From contig NZ_JBAIYU010000019.1 in NCBI RefSeq assembly GCF_036763085.1, forward strand, positions 1 to 64,000: a DNA stretch of 64,000 bases. Direction: 5' to 3'. Under the pieces are notes generated by a model, which was not told the DNA's origin, did not search any database, and saw only the letters and a list, made by a program, of their open reading frames with translations. A program made the translations under genes and the position numbers. Origin of the DNA: JBAIYU01 sp036763085 (GTDB taxonomy: Bacteria > Bacillota > Negativicutes > DSM-1736 > Dendrosporobacteraceae). Below, piece by piece: positions 35,261 through 44,621 of this stretch. Each line of letters opens with the position of its first letter. Position 1 is the first letter of the stretch.

Positions 35261-37384
35261 ATGATTATGGAAAAAGCAAAAGAAATATTAAAGAAATATT
35301 ATGGATATAGTGAATTTCGCCCAGGGCAAACTAAAATTATTGAAAGTCTCTTAGCTGGGCGTGACACAATGGCAATTATGCCAACTGGAGCGGGAAAGTC
35401 AATTTGTTTTCAAATACCAGCAATGCTTTTGCCGGGTGTTACCATTGTTATTTCACCGCTTATTTCACTTATGAAAGATCAAGTAGATGGACTGAGTGAT
35501 CAGGGCATTTCTGCTACTTATATAAATAGCACTTTATCTGCTGCTGAAGTCAGGCAGCGTTTAGCGAGAATAAGTGCTGGGTATTGCAAATTGATTTACG
35601 TTGCTCCCGAGCGGTTGGAAGTTGAATCTTTTCAAGCGGCCTTAAGACAACTTAATATAAGCCTTGTCGCAATTGATGAAGCCCATTGTGTTTCGCAATG
35701 GGGGCATGATTTCCGCCCCGGTTTTAGAAATATCAGCCCTTTTATTGCAAATCTTCCGCTAAGACCGGTAATTGGGGCATTTACAGCCACAGCAACAGAA
35801 GAAGTCAAGGGCGATGTTGTATCACTATTATCTTTAAAGCAGCCAGACGTCTATGTCACTGGTTTTGATAGACCGAATTTATCTTTTACCGTACTGCGGG
35901 GAGAAGATAAACAGAAGTATATTCTAAATTATTTAAAGTCTAACAGTAGGCAGGCCGGGATAATATATGCTGCTACCCGCAAAGAGGTTGATGGACTTTA
36001 TGAACTTCTTCTTAAACGAGGAATAGCTGTTGGCCGATATCACGCTGGGCTAAGTGACGATGAAAGAGCTGTGCAGCAGGAATGTTTTATATATGATGAT
36101 ATTCGGGTAATGGTAGCAACAAATGCTTTTGGTATGGGAATTGATAAGTCCAATGTTCGTTATGTCATTCATTATAATATGCCGAAGAATATGGAGTCAT
36201 ATTATCAAGAGGCAGGGCGCAGCGGGCGTGATGGCGAGCCAGGAGAATGTATATTGCTCTTTAGCGCTCAGGATACACTGCTGCAAAAGTTTTTAATTGA
36301 CAAATCGGTAGAGAATCCCGCGCGCAAGCAGCATGAACTTCGCAAACTGCAGCAAATGGTAGACTACTGTCATACCCCGGAATGCCTGCGGCAATATATC
36401 TTGCGCTATTTTGGAGAAACTGTGCTGTCTGGAGAATGCGGCAATTGTGGTAACTGCGAAGAAGAAGGCGAACTTATTGATATCACTTTAGATGCGCAAA
36501 AGGTATTCTCATGTGTTTACCGCATGAAAGAACGCTTTGGTGTAGCAATGATTGCCGACGTACTAAAAGGCTCAAAAAATAAAAAGGTTCAACAGTTTGG
36601 TTTGGATCAGCTTCCGACATATGGTTTAATGTCTGAGTATACTGTTCAGGACTTAAAGACATTGGTTCAACGCTTGGTTGCAACACAGTATTTAAGTCTT
36701 ACCGAAGGTGAATATCCAATAGTGAAACTTACACCGCAGGCTTTCGCTGTTTTGAAAAATCTGGCAGGTGTATGGCAAAAGGGAGTTAAGCAGCGCAAAA
36801 TGGACGCTGATGATGGTCTATTCGAACTACTCCGCCAGCTGCGCAAGAGTATCGCCGAACGGGAACAGGTTCCGCCATATCTGATTTTTGCCGATAGCAC
36901 GCTAAAAGAGATGAGCAAATATTGTCCAAAAGATGAAGGCGCTTTACGCCAGATAAAAGGTGTTGGCGAATTAAAGTTAAAAAAATATGGAGCTGAATTC
37001 CTTCAGCTTATCAGGGAAAATACTGATGATATCTTAAAACCAACAGTAACGGAAGTAACACCAAAAGAATCTAAGAAGGAAAAGGCGAGCCATCTTATTA
37101 CATTGGAGCAGTTTCAGCAGGGACAAGATTTAGAACAGATCGCGCACATTCGTGGTTTAACTCTAAGTACGGTTCAAAATCATCTAAATCGCTGCAGTAG
37201 TGAAGGTTATGAGGTTGATTGGGATAGACTTATTCCGAAACAATATGAAGATCTGATAGTAACGGTAATTAATAATGTTGGAGCTGCTGCTTTACGGCCT
37301 ATCAAGGAAGCATTACCAGAGGAAATTGGCTATGCTGCGATTAAAGCGGTAATAGGTAAGCACTTTTGCCAAAAAATCAGTTAA
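35261..37384 (+). CDS. recQ: ATP-dependent DNA helicase RecQ
   Basis: 707 residues. Helicase core: F-R-P-G-Q motif 0, MPTGAGKSICFQIP (Walker A), D-E-A-H-C-V-S-Q-W-G-H-D-F-R-P (DEAH plus aromatic loop), and Q-E-A-G-R-S-G-R-D-G. The RecQ-C-terminal zinc cluster is seen as C-L-R-Q-Y and C-G-N-C-G-N-C, followed by a winged helix, an HRDC domain (about 515-590) and a C-terminal helix-turn-helix-like tail (about 615-700), the longer RecQ form of Firmicutes. It unwinds DNA 3' to 5' in recombination and repair. ATGs at 35261 and 35267 are both possible; the ribosome site is weak. Confidence 0.95.
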   Translation: MIMEKAKEILKKYYGYSEFRPGQTKIIESLLAGRDTMAIMPTGAGKSICFQIPAMLLPGVTIVISPLISLMKDQVDGLSDQGISATYINSTLSAAEVRQRLARISAGYCKLIYVAPERLEVESFQAALRQLNISLVAIDEAHCVSQWGHDFRPGFRNISPFIANLPLRPVIGAFTATATEEVKGDVVSLLSLKQPDVYVTGFDRPNLSFTVLRGEDKQKYILNYLKSNSRQAGIIYAATRKEVDGLYELLLKRGIAVGRYHAGLSDDERAVQQECFIYDDIRVMVATNAFGMGIDKSNVRYVIHYNMPKNMESYYQEAGRSGRDGEPGECILLFSAQDTLLQKFLIDKSVENPARKQHELRKLQQMVDYCHTPECLRQYILRYFGETVLSGECGNCGNCEEEGELIDITLDAQKVFSCVYRMKERFGVAMIADVLKGSKNKKVQQFGLDQLPTYGLMSEYTVQDLKTLVQRLVATQYLSLTEGEYPIVKLTPQAFAVLKNLAGVWQKGVKQRKMDADDGLFELLRQLRKSIAEREQVPPYLIFADSTLKEMSKYCPKDEGALRQIKGVGELKLKKYGAEFLQLIRENTDDILKPTVTEVTPKESKKEKASHLITLEQFQQGQDLEQIAHIRGLTLSTVQNHLNRCSSEGYEVDWDRLIPKQYEDLIVTVINNVGAAALRPIKEALPEEIGYAAIKAVIGKHFCQKIS

Positions 37385-37492
37385 GATAATTTATTTAGCA
37401 TCAGCAGTATTATGAATTTTTCTATAATAGCCTTAATATAATTAAGCGGCGGCAAGGTAGGATAATAATAAAACTTATAGGTAGTGATTCTA

Positions 37493-37879
37493 ATGCGAAT
37501 AGACTTTTTAAACCGGTTTTCCGGGTGGATTAAGATACTTAAGGATGATGCCGTGGTTTTATATTATGCTTGGAAACATCCGTTTACTCCGGGCTATATT
37601 AAAGGATTGATTGTTGCAGTCATTGCATATGTGTTTAGTCCGGTGGATATCCTTCCGGATTACTTGCCTCTGATTGGAATTGCCGATGATGCCCTGTTGC
37701 TTCCTACAGCAGTAGTTTATATAACAAAACTGCTTCCAGATGCAATTTTTAAGGAGTGCTATCATGAAAGCTTAAAATGGCGAAAGCGGTTGCCGTGGGT
37801 TCTTGGGATTATTATACTGATGATGTTAGTATGGTTAAGTCTATCTTTGATAGGGCTGGGATATCTAATCTTTAAGTAA
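37493..37879 (+). CDS. YkvA/DUF1232-family membrane protein
   Basis: 128 residues. It has the DUF1232 core Y-V-F-S-P-V-D-I-L-P-D-Y-L-P-L-I-G-I-A-D-D with surrounding hydrophobic segments and a C-terminal membrane helix (about 100-125). The function of this family is not established. The in-frame GTG at 37484 has no usable ribosome site; the ATG at 37493 follows a weak AGG. It lies downstream of recQ, separated by about 110 bases, and is followed by a strong palindromic terminator. Confidence 0.82.
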   Translation: MRIDFLNRFSGWIKILKDDAVVLYYAWKHPFTPGYIKGLIVAVIAYVFSPVDILPDYLPLIGIADDALLLPTAVVYITKLLPDAIFKECYHESLKWRKRLPWVLGIIILMMLVWLSLSLIGLGYLIFK

Positions 37880-37885
37880 AAAACA

Positions 37886-37919
37886 CCAGGCTGTATCCAT
37901 TATAATGGATACAGCCTGG
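37886..37919. terminator. Bidirectional terminator between the DUF1232 and DHH genes
   Basis: A 34-base perfect palindrome (17-bp arms, minimal loop) with A-rich left and T-rich right flanks serves two convergent genes. Confidence 0.85.
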
Positions 37920-37955
37920 CTTTATAGTAAGATTTTATATTATTACTTTTTAAAG

Positions 37956-38891
37956 TTAACCGTCTTGGGTGATTTTTTTAATAAGGTCGTCTAGAACTAC
38001 ATGAGCATCTTCATGAGCAATTTGGCACGTTCCAGCGTTGACATGACCACCGCCGCCATACTTGAACATAAGCTCACCGATGTTAGTATTTGAACTGCGG
38101 TTGATGATTGACTTACCTACTGTATAAACGGTATTTTGCTTGTTAAGGCCCCAAAGAACGTGAATTGATATATTGCATTCTGGATAGAGGGCATAAATCA
38201 TGAACCGGTTGCCTGGATATATTATTTCTTCGTCTTTTAGATCAAGAACGATAATATTGTCAATTACTCTGGCGCAACGTTTGATTTGTTCCTTGAATTT
38301 TTCCTCATGCGAGCGATACAGCTCCACCCGTTCTTGGACATCGGGCAGCTCTAATATTTGATCTATGCTATATGTACGACAGTAGTCAATTAAGTCCATC
38401 ATTAGGTTGTAATTTGAGATACGGAAATTTCTGAATCTGCCTAAACCTGTTCTAGCATCCATTAAGAAATTAAGCAGAGCCCAGCCTTGCGGGTTTAAAA
38501 TATCATCTAAGCTATACTGAGCTGAATCGGCTTGATCCACCGCAGCCATCATTTCCTCAGAAACATTAGGAAAGCGGTCCTTTCCGCCAAAATAATTATA
38601 AACAACTCTAGCTGCCGAAGGAGAATTAGCGTCGATAATGTGGTTTTCGTATTTATCACTGACTCGAATAGTTTCGCTGAGGTGATGGTCAAATGCTAGA
38701 TAAACACCTGGTACGTAAGGTAGATTAGTTGTAATGTCGTTTTCAGAAACTGGCACTTTGCCATCCTGCATATCTTTAGGATGGACAAATTTAATATCCT
38801 CAAGCATATTCATTTCTCTTAATAAAACGGCACAAACTAAGCCGTCAAAATCGCTTCTGGTTACCAGTCTATATTTTTTTTGTTCAGCCAT
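37956..38891 (-). CDS. DHH-family phosphoesterase
   Basis: 311 residues. Motifs: R-S-D-F-D-G-L-V-C-A (motif I Asp), F-D-H-H-L-S-E (DHH), D-Q-A-D-S-A-Q-Y and the C-terminal G-G-G-H-V-N-A-G-T-C DHHA1 loop. These proteins are manganese-dependent exopolyphosphatases or oligo-/cyclic-dinucleotide phosphodiesterases; which of these cannot be decided from sequence alone. GGAGAG is about 8 bases before the ATG at 38891. A 57-base in-frame extension upstream is rejected for lack of a ribosome site. Confidence 0.85.
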   Translation of the reverse strand: MAEQKKYRLVTRSDFDGLVCAVLLREMNMLEDIKFVHPKDMQDGKVPVSENDITTNLPYVPGVYLAFDHHLSETIRVSDKYENHIIDANSPSAARVVYNYFGGKDRFPNVSEEMMAAVDQADSAQYSLDDILNPQGWALLNFLMDARTGLGRFRNFRISNYNLMMDLIDYCRTYSIDQILELPDVQERVELYRSHEEKFKEQIKRCARVIDNIIVLDLKDEEIIYPGNRFMIYALYPECNISIHVLWGLNKQNTVYTVGKSIINRSSNTNIGELMFKYGGGGHVNAGTCQIAHEDAHVVLDDLIKKITQDG

Positions 38892-39045
38892 ATATGTACT
38901 CTCCTTCCAGTATTTTCTCCAATGGCTTTGTATTATATAATAACACAAACAGGAATAAAACTGCTATGATATCTTATTTAATAAAAGCAGGTATTTACGT
39001 AGAGTGTACCATTTGATATGATACAACAGAAGTAATATGAAAATA

Positions 39046-39074
39046 GGAATCCTGAAATAGGATTCCCATTTTTT
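39046..39074 (+). terminator. Plus-strand terminator with no gene directly upstream
   Basis: GGAATCCT and AGGATTCC form an 8-bp stem with a 5-base loop followed by CATTTTTT. The nearest upstream plus-strand gene already has its own terminator, so this one ends a short unknown transcript or attenuates topB. Confidence 0.65.
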
Positions 39075-39161
39075 AATTCTGCTCGAGACCTGGATAAAGA
39101 CCTTGGGCTTTTGCGCCAGCGGAATTAAAAGTATAAACCATAGTCTTTAAGAGGTGTGAAA

Positions 39162-41318
39162 GTGAGATTATATATTGCTGAAAAACCCAGCATGGGCGCC
39201 GAAATAGCAAAATGTCTACCTGGACCGATCAGCCGTAAGGATGGCTATATAACAACTGGTGATGGTGTAGTTACCTGGGGATTTGGGCACATTCTTCGTC
39301 AAGCTGAGCCAGGTGAATATGATGAAAAATACCAAAAATGGCGGATGGAAGACTTGCCGATTATTCCGGGAGTCTGGAAACTTTTAGTCACAGAATCATG
39401 TAAAAAACAATTTGGGATAATCCAAAATCTAATAAATAAAGCAACAGAGATAATTCATGCAGGTGACCCTGACCGAGAAGGTCAGCTGCTGATTGATGAA
39501 GTGCTTGACTACATAAATAATGAGAAACCAGTGCGTCGCATTCTTTTGAATGCGCTTGACGAAAAAAGTATAAAGAAGGCTATTGCCAACTTACGGGACA
39601 ACAAAGATTTTTTTAATTTAAAACAATCGGCACTCGCCAGGGCGCGTGCGGACTGGCTGATCGGGATGAATCTTTCTCGGGCCTATACGCTGGCGGCCCA
39701 GCGGGCAGGGCATAGACTGACTTTGCCGATCGGGCGGGTTAAGACACCGACCCTTGCACTTGTTGTGAGACGTGAGCGGGAATTGGAAGATTTTAAGCCA
39801 TTAGATTACTATACAATCAAAGCTGAATTCCAGCATATTAATGGCAGCTTCATAACTACATGGAAGCCAAAGGATGAACAAATAGGGTTGGATTCTGAAG
39901 GGCGGCTAATCGCGGAGACTGTAGCAAATGAATTAGTCAATAAGCTTGAGACCTCGGATAAAAATGCTGTAATCTCATTTTGCGAAACAGTCGAAAAAAA
40001 AGAACCGCAGCGGCTTCCTTTTTCTCTCTCAGCCTTACAGGTTCTGGCTGGTAAAAAATATAATTACGATCCGCAAACTGTATTAGATACAGCTCAAAAG
40101 CTTTACGAGAGGAAGCTAACCAGTTATCCGCGTTCAGACTGTGATTTCCTACCGGAATCGCAGCATGAGGATGCCCCAGTGATTCTAGATAACTTAAGAT
40201 CAATCGCTCAAAGTGAGCTCGCTAACTGGTCAAGCGGTGCTAAGGCATCTCTTAAAAGCAGGGCTTGGAACGATAAGAAAATTACAGCACATCATGCTAT
40301 CATACCTACTCAAGAAAAGTGTAATTTTGCCGGCTTAAGCGAGACAGAAAGAAATATATATTTTCTTATCGCTCAAGCGTACATTGCCCAGTTTTACCCA
40401 ATTCATATTTATGATCAGACTCGCGCTGAAGTGCAGTATGTTGATGAAACCTTTACAGTAAGCGGTCGGATAATTACTGAGGTTGGATGGAAAGAAGTAT
40501 ATGGGGCGGATGCTGAAGACAAAAAGGACGAAGATAGTAATTCTTTGCCTGCTATGTCTAAGGGGGATAGTGCTAACTATATTAGTGCGGCAGTTGACAA
40601 AAAGGCAACTAGACCGCCGACTCGCTTTACGGCATCTACACTATTAGCGGCTATGAAAGAAATCCATAAATATGTAAAGAACCCAGAATTAAAAAAACAG
40701 CTTAAGGACGTTAGTGGCATTGGGACAGAGGCAACTCGTGCTACTATAATTAATGAGCTGATAACCCGTGGCTTTCTGCGTGAAGAAAAAAAGAAAAAAT
40801 ATCTACTCCCAACAGATGCTGCTTATATTTTAGTTGATGCATTACCCGACGATATGACCTATCCTGATTCTACTGCTCTGTGGGAAAACAATTTACACAG
40901 TATGGCCAGCGGTGCGGAAAGTTTAGACACGTTTATTAGTCAACAAGTTGAGTTTACAATTAAGCTTTGTTCGAAAGCTATAAGTCTTAGTATTCCGCTA
41001 AAAGGTGAGTACCCATGTCCACAGTGCGGGTTAGGAGTTTTGCAAGCTAGAAACGGTAGGAACGGTAAGTTTTGGGGGTGCTCGGCATATCCGCAGTGTA
41101 AGGCGTCCTACGACGACCACAATGGACAACCAAAGAAACCTGAACATAGTTGTCCCCGCTGTGCAAAAGGTGCTCTTCAGCAGATAAACGGTAAAAATGG
41201 TAAGTTTTGGGGATGTACTAAATTTCCGATATGCCGAGCAACATATAATGACAAAGATAATAAACCGGATGTTCCGGTACAAATGGAAATTAAGAAACCA
41301 ATTAAAGTAACTTTATAG
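39162..41318 (+). CDS. topB: DNA topoisomerase III
   Basis: 718 residues, type IA topoisomerase. Toprim domain: I-A-E-K-P-S-M-G and A-G-D-P-D-R-E-G-Q-L-L. Catalytic region: L-T-S-Y-P-R-S-D-C with the nucleophilic Tyr (about residue 325). G-I-G-T-E-A-T-R-A is also present. Two C-terminal four-cysteine zinc ribbons follow (C-P-Q-C...C and C-P-R-C...C, each with G-K-F-W-G-C). It relaxes and decatenates DNA. GTG at 39162 has GAGG 7 bases upstream and is preferred to GTG at 39156, which touches the site. The DEAD-box gene follows 11 bases later. Confidence 0.95.
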   Translation: MRLYIAEKPSMGAEIAKCLPGPISRKDGYITTGDGVVTWGFGHILRQAEPGEYDEKYQKWRMEDLPIIPGVWKLLVTESCKKQFGIIQNLINKATEIIHAGDPDREGQLLIDEVLDYINNEKPVRRILLNALDEKSIKKAIANLRDNKDFFNLKQSALARARADWLIGMNLSRAYTLAAQRAGHRLTLPIGRVKTPTLALVVRRERELEDFKPLDYYTIKAEFQHINGSFITTWKPKDEQIGLDSEGRLIAETVANELVNKLETSDKNAVISFCETVEKKEPQRLPFSLSALQVLAGKKYNYDPQTVLDTAQKLYERKLTSYPRSDCDFLPESQHEDAPVILDNLRSIAQSELANWSSGAKASLKSRAWNDKKITAHHAIIPTQEKCNFAGLSETERNIYFLIAQAYIAQFYPIHIYDQTRAEVQYVDETFTVSGRIITEVGWKEVYGADAEDKKDEDSNSLPAMSKGDSANYISAAVDKKATRPPTRFTASTLLAAMKEIHKYVKNPELKKQLKDVSGIGTEATRATIINELITRGFLREEKKKKYLLPTDAAYILVDALPDDMTYPDSTALWENNLHSMASGAESLDTFISQQVEFTIKLCSKAISLSIPLKGEYPCPQCGLGVLQARNGRNGKFWGCSAYPQCKASYDDHNGQPKKPEHSCPRCAKGALQQINGKNGKFWGCTKFPICRATYNDKDNKPDVPVQMEIKKPIKVTL

Positions 41319-41329
41319 GAGCGAATAAA

Positions 41330-42517
41330 ATGAGTGAATCATTTACTAAGTTAGGAATAAATGAACAGTTAACTGCAGCCTTGCAAAAAGCTAACATAAC
41401 TGTTCCTACTGCTATACAGAAGCAAGTTATCCCTATCGGATTGTCAGGAAAAGACGTGATTGGCCAATCCGCTACGGGTACAGGAAAAACACTTGCATAT
41501 TTACTTCCTATCTTGCAAAAGATTGATGCAACAAAACGGGAGAATCAGGCAATTATTTTAGCGCCAACTTATGAATTGGCTATTCAGATTCAACGTCAGG
41601 CTGAAATGCTTATCGATAATGGTAATTTAGAAATTAATGCCGCACCCATTATTGGCAATGTCAATATAGCCCGTCAAATTGAGAAGCTAAGAGAAAAGCC
41701 TCACCTTATTATCGGGTCAAGCGGGCGCATTTTAGAATTGATCCAAAAAAAGAAGATATCATCGCAGACGGTTAAGACAATTGTATTGGATGAAGCTGAC
41801 AGATTGCTTGACGACCAGAATGTGACAAGTGTTAAGGCGTTAATTAAGACAACTTTGCGAGATCGTCAGATAATGTTGTTTTCTGCAACGATTACGCCAA
41901 AAACGATTGAAAGATCCAAAGAATTTATAGGCGAATTTGAATTAATTAAAGCAACTGGCGCGGCTGATGTAAAGCCCGATATAGAGCATCTATTTGTAAT
42001 TGCCGAGCATCGTGATAAAATTGAGGAACTTCGTAAACTAGTAAGAGGCTTAAATGTTGAGCGTGGATTAGTTTTTGTAAATAAAAGCGATGAGATCGAA
42101 ATTGCTACTGCTAAGCTGAACTTTTTAGGATTGAAAGCATCGGGCTTACATGGCGGTAGTGAAAAGCTGGATCGCAAAAAGGCAATCGAAGATTTTAGAA
42201 AAGGCAAGGTACAGTTGCTTGTAGCATCAGATGTTGCCGCACGCGGTCTAGATATAGTCGGGGTAGATTTTGTCTTTAATTTAGCTATGCCTGATGACCC
42301 TCAAATATATCTGCATCGTGTTGGCAGGACGGGACGAGCTGGCCGCAGCGGCACTGCTTTCTCAATTGTTGCTCCTCAGGAGAAATATATCATCGAGAAA
42401 CTTGAAACAAGTTTAAAGATAAAGATTTCTGCTAAATATATTGCTAATGGACAAGTGCTAGATTCTAATATCCGCCGTAAACCAAACAGTTTTAAAACTA
42501 AAGCTAAGGTTAAATAA
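41330..42517 (+). CDS. Divergent DEAD-box RNA helicase
   Basis: 395 residues. It keeps the Q motif, Walker A SATGTGKT, DEAD (V-L-D-E-A-D-R-L), SAT (F-S-A-T-I-T), A-S-D-V-A-A-R-G-L-D-I and H-R-V-G-R-T-G-R. However, motif Ia reads P-T-Y-E-L-A instead of PTRELA, and motif Ib reads S-S-G-R-I instead of TPGR. Both changed motifs contact RNA in the family, so RNA binding may be altered. The C-terminal tail is short and basic. AGGAG precedes the ATG. It forms an operon with topB (11-base gap). Confidence 0.9.
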   Translation: MSESFTKLGINEQLTAALQKANITVPTAIQKQVIPIGLSGKDVIGQSATGTGKTLAYLLPILQKIDATKRENQAIILAPTYELAIQIQRQAEMLIDNGNLEINAAPIIGNVNIARQIEKLREKPHLIIGSSGRILELIQKKKISSQTVKTIVLDEADRLLDDQNVTSVKALIKTTLRDRQIMLFSATITPKTIERSKEFIGEFELIKATGAADVKPDIEHLFVIAEHRDKIEELRKLVRGLNVERGLVFVNKSDEIEIATAKLNFLGLKASGLHGGSEKLDRKKAIEDFRKGKVQLLVASDVAARGLDIVGVDFVFNLAMPDDPQIYLHRVGRTGRAGRSGTAFSIVAPQEKYIIEKLETSLKIKISAKYIANGQVLDSNIRRKPNSFKTKAKVK

Positions 42518-42546
42518 TAAAATTTATCCGTGGATAAAATTATTTA

Positions 42547-42575
42547 TTGACAAATAGTAATATATATAGTATTAT
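42547..42575 (+). promoter_or_regulatory. Promoter of the structured leader and 66-residue gene
   Basis: TTGACA (42547-42552) and TATTAT (42570-42575) with a 17-base spacer; predicted start near 42582. Confidence 0.65.
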
Positions 42576-42581
42576 TACATA

Positions 42582-42744
42582 GATTATTGCGATGCGATAA
42601 GCGACCATTAGAAAGAGTAAAACTGCCCGAATTATCTCTTTAATCTAATGCGTAATTGGTAGTAGTCGAAAGGTAATTAGCGGCTGATGACGTGCCAGAG
42701 GTGCGTTGTAATTACCAATTTGTTGAAGTTTGGAGGAATTAATA
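42582..42744 (+). ncRNA. Structured 5' leader with mutually exclusive helices (candidate riboregulator)
   Basis: Hairpin 1: CATTAGA (42606-42612) with TCTAATG (42644-42650), extended by AAGAG-type pairing with CTCTT. Hairpin 2: GGTAATTA (42672-42679) with TAATTACC (42709-42716). A rival helix: AATTGGTA (42654-42661) with TACCAATT (42713-42720), which uses part of the same 3' strand. The ribosome site GGAGG follows at 42732-42736. No known riboswitch consensus was recognised. Confidence 0.5.
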
Positions 42745-42945
42745 ATGGAGCAGCGTATAAAGCAGCTTTTGAAGCGATTAGCCTTTTTGGGCTATTGTTC
42801 CTTTGCGATCAAGAGTATTATTCAGGAAGCTATCGGTAAAGACAGTGTTGTAGAAATTGATTTTACACAATCTGTTGAAGTAGTTAAGCATCTTGAATTT
42901 TATGAACAACTTGGTGCAGAGTTTAATCAAGTTTATAGTAAGTAA
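42745..42945 (+). CDS. Small hypothetical protein, 66 residues
   Basis: MEQRIKQLLKRLAFLGYCS starts the protein. It is mostly helical and slightly basic at the N-terminus, with one hydrophobic patch (A-F-L-G-Y-C-S-F-A-I) too short to be a sure membrane helix. The C-terminal half is acidic (V-V-K-H-L-E-F-Y-E-Q-L). GGAGG is 8 bases before the ATG. The gene has its own promoter, a long structured leader and a terminator, which supports it as real and tightly regulated. Function unknown. Confidence 0.75.
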   Translation: MEQRIKQLLKRLAFLGYCSFAIKSIIQEAIGKDSVVEIDFTQSVEVVKHLEFYEQLGAEFNQVYSK

Positions 42946-42957
42946 AACTATATAGGT

Positions 42958-42995
42958 AAACGAGAGTATAGGTGACTATACTCTCGTTTTTATTT
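42958..42995 (+). terminator. Terminator of the 66-residue gene
   Basis: AAACGAGAGTATAG and CTATACTCTCGTTT form a perfect 14-bp stem with loop GTGA-like, followed by TTATTTTT. Confidence 0.9.
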
Positions 42996-43119
42996 TTGTA
43001 TAGACTTATCTTAGGACGTAATAGCCTTTTTATAAGATATTTAAGAGGTATAAATAATAACCTGGAGCTGTTTTACAAATACTTTAAATGAAAAGAATAT
43101 GACTGGGGGTGCTGATTTT

Positions 43120-44577
43120 TTGAAAAGCGATAATGGGTTATCTGCGTGGCAGTTAGCTATGATGGCATTAGGAACTGTTATCGGCGGCTCTTTTTTTCTG
43201 GGATCTGCAGTAGCAATAAAAGCTGCCGGTCCGGCTGTTATAATTTCTTACATTATTGGCGGGGCATTAGTATTTGTCATCCTTTATGCATTATCCGAAA
43301 TGACTGTTTCAGATAATGCGCCAGGCTCATTCAGGACATTTGCTCATCGAGCTTTTGGACCAGCTATTGGATTTGTAGTCGGATGGGTGTATTGGACGGG
43401 ACTGGTGCTAGCCATGTCTAGCGAAGCTACTGCGGTTTCAATTTTCCTTAAAAATTGGTTTCCGGGCGTATCTATTCCGCTGCTCGGCTCTTTAATCATT
43501 ATAGCTGTCACCTTGCTTAATTTGTTGGGGGCAGACGTTTTGAGCAAGTTAGAAAGTGGGTTGGCTTTAATAAAAATATTTGCGGTCACAGGCTTTATAG
43601 TAGTGGGGATTGCTTTGATCAGCGGCGCCTTAAATACGGGGGCTGCAATTGGAGCTGGAGAACTGCTCAATGAGCCTTTGTTGCCAGGTGGAATTGGAGG
43701 AATTGCCGGAAGTATGCTGATCGTGATGTTTACATATGCCGGTTTCGAAATAATCGGACTAGCTGCATCTGAAGCACGTGATCCTCACAAGACAATACCA
43801 CGGGCTATAGCTTACACAGTACTAGCACTCGTTGGCTTGTATGTAACAGCGGTAGGCGTTCTGCTGCCGTTAATACCTACGGCTAGTTTAATTAGTGAGG
43901 AAAGCCCATTAGTCGCTGCATTAGCGAGATGGGGAATGGGGTGGTTTGGTTCAATAATGAATATTGTTCTAATTACAGCTATTCTATCTACTATGCTAGC
44001 GGCAATGTTTGGCCTTGGTCGGATGCTTAGATCGCTGGCTGACGAAGGGCATGCCCCTAGTTGGATTAGAGATAATGGTGATATTCCTTACCGTGGAATA
44101 TTGTTCTCAGGAGCCGCTATGCTAATTGGGCTAGGGTTTGCATTTATTCTCCCAGAACAAGTTTATCTCTTTTTAGTAAGCTCAGGCGGGTTTTCACTGC
44201 TGTTTGCTTATATTGTAATTTTGGCGACTCATTATAAGCACCGCAAGAAAAATGGCTGTCCACCTAATGGAAAGTGCCAACTTCCGTGGTTTCCATATAC
44301 ATCTTGGTTTGCGCTAGCTGGCATAACGGCGATAATTGTTAGTATGCCGCTTATACCAGGTCAAGGCGCTGGTTTGACTGCTGGAGTAATAATGATTGGT
44401 CTATTTACGACACTATATTTTATTCAAAATCGTTACCGAGCGACTACTGACCAATCCTCTGTGCCTTCTAAAATGGAGATACAGTTTGAAATGTCAGAAG
44501 AATTAACTAACAATGATTTAAAAGAAAAAAGAATCCAAAATGAAGCACAAAATCAAAATTGTAATAATAAAAAATAA
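43120..44577 (+). CDS. APC-family amino acid permease
   Basis: 485 residues with about twelve hydrophobic segments. It opens with L-G-T-V-I-G-G-S-F-F-L-G, the APC helix-1 unwound motif, and has F-T-Y-A-G-F-E-I-I-G-L-A-A-S-E-A (helix 6 motif) and R-D-P-H-K-T-I-P-R-A-I. This is the amino acid-polyamine-organocation type; the substrate is unknown. TTG at 43120 has GGGGGTG about 9 bases upstream, while the ATG at 43099 has no site, so TTG is chosen. The C-terminal ~50 residues are polar and Asn/Gln-rich. Confidence 0.85.
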   Translation: MKSDNGLSAWQLAMMALGTVIGGSFFLGSAVAIKAAGPAVIISYIIGGALVFVILYALSEMTVSDNAPGSFRTFAHRAFGPAIGFVVGWVYWTGLVLAMSSEATAVSIFLKNWFPGVSIPLLGSLIIIAVTLLNLLGADVLSKLESGLALIKIFAVTGFIVVGIALISGALNTGAAIGAGELLNEPLLPGGIGGIAGSMLIVMFTYAGFEIIGLAASEARDPHKTIPRAIAYTVLALVGLYVTAVGVLLPLIPTASLISEESPLVAALARWGMGWFGSIMNIVLITAILSTMLAAMFGLGRMLRSLADEGHAPSWIRDNGDIPYRGILFSGAAMLIGLGFAFILPEQVYLFLVSSGGFSLLFAYIVILATHYKHRKKNGCPPNGKCQLPWFPYTSWFALAGITAIIVSMPLIPGQGAGLTAGVIMIGLFTTLYFIQNRYRATTDQSSVPSKMEIQFEMSEELTNNDLKEKRIQNEAQNQNCNNKK

Positions 44578-44621
44578 AAAGGAGGATAAATAGTCTAAAA
44601 TTGATTATTTATCCTCCTTTT
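44576..44621. terminator. Bidirectional terminator, APC permease and MFS genes
   Basis: A-rich arm with GGAGGATAAATA pairs with TATTTATCCTCC plus T-run. The right arm overlaps the last codons of the minus-strand MFS gene. Confidence 0.85.

Noticed and set aside
42582..42744. Lysine, c-di-GMP, glycine or T-box riboswitch in the structured leader
   Set aside because: Short pieces such as AGAGGTGCG recall the lysine riboswitch, but the required order of conserved segments is not present, and no T-box sequence is seen.
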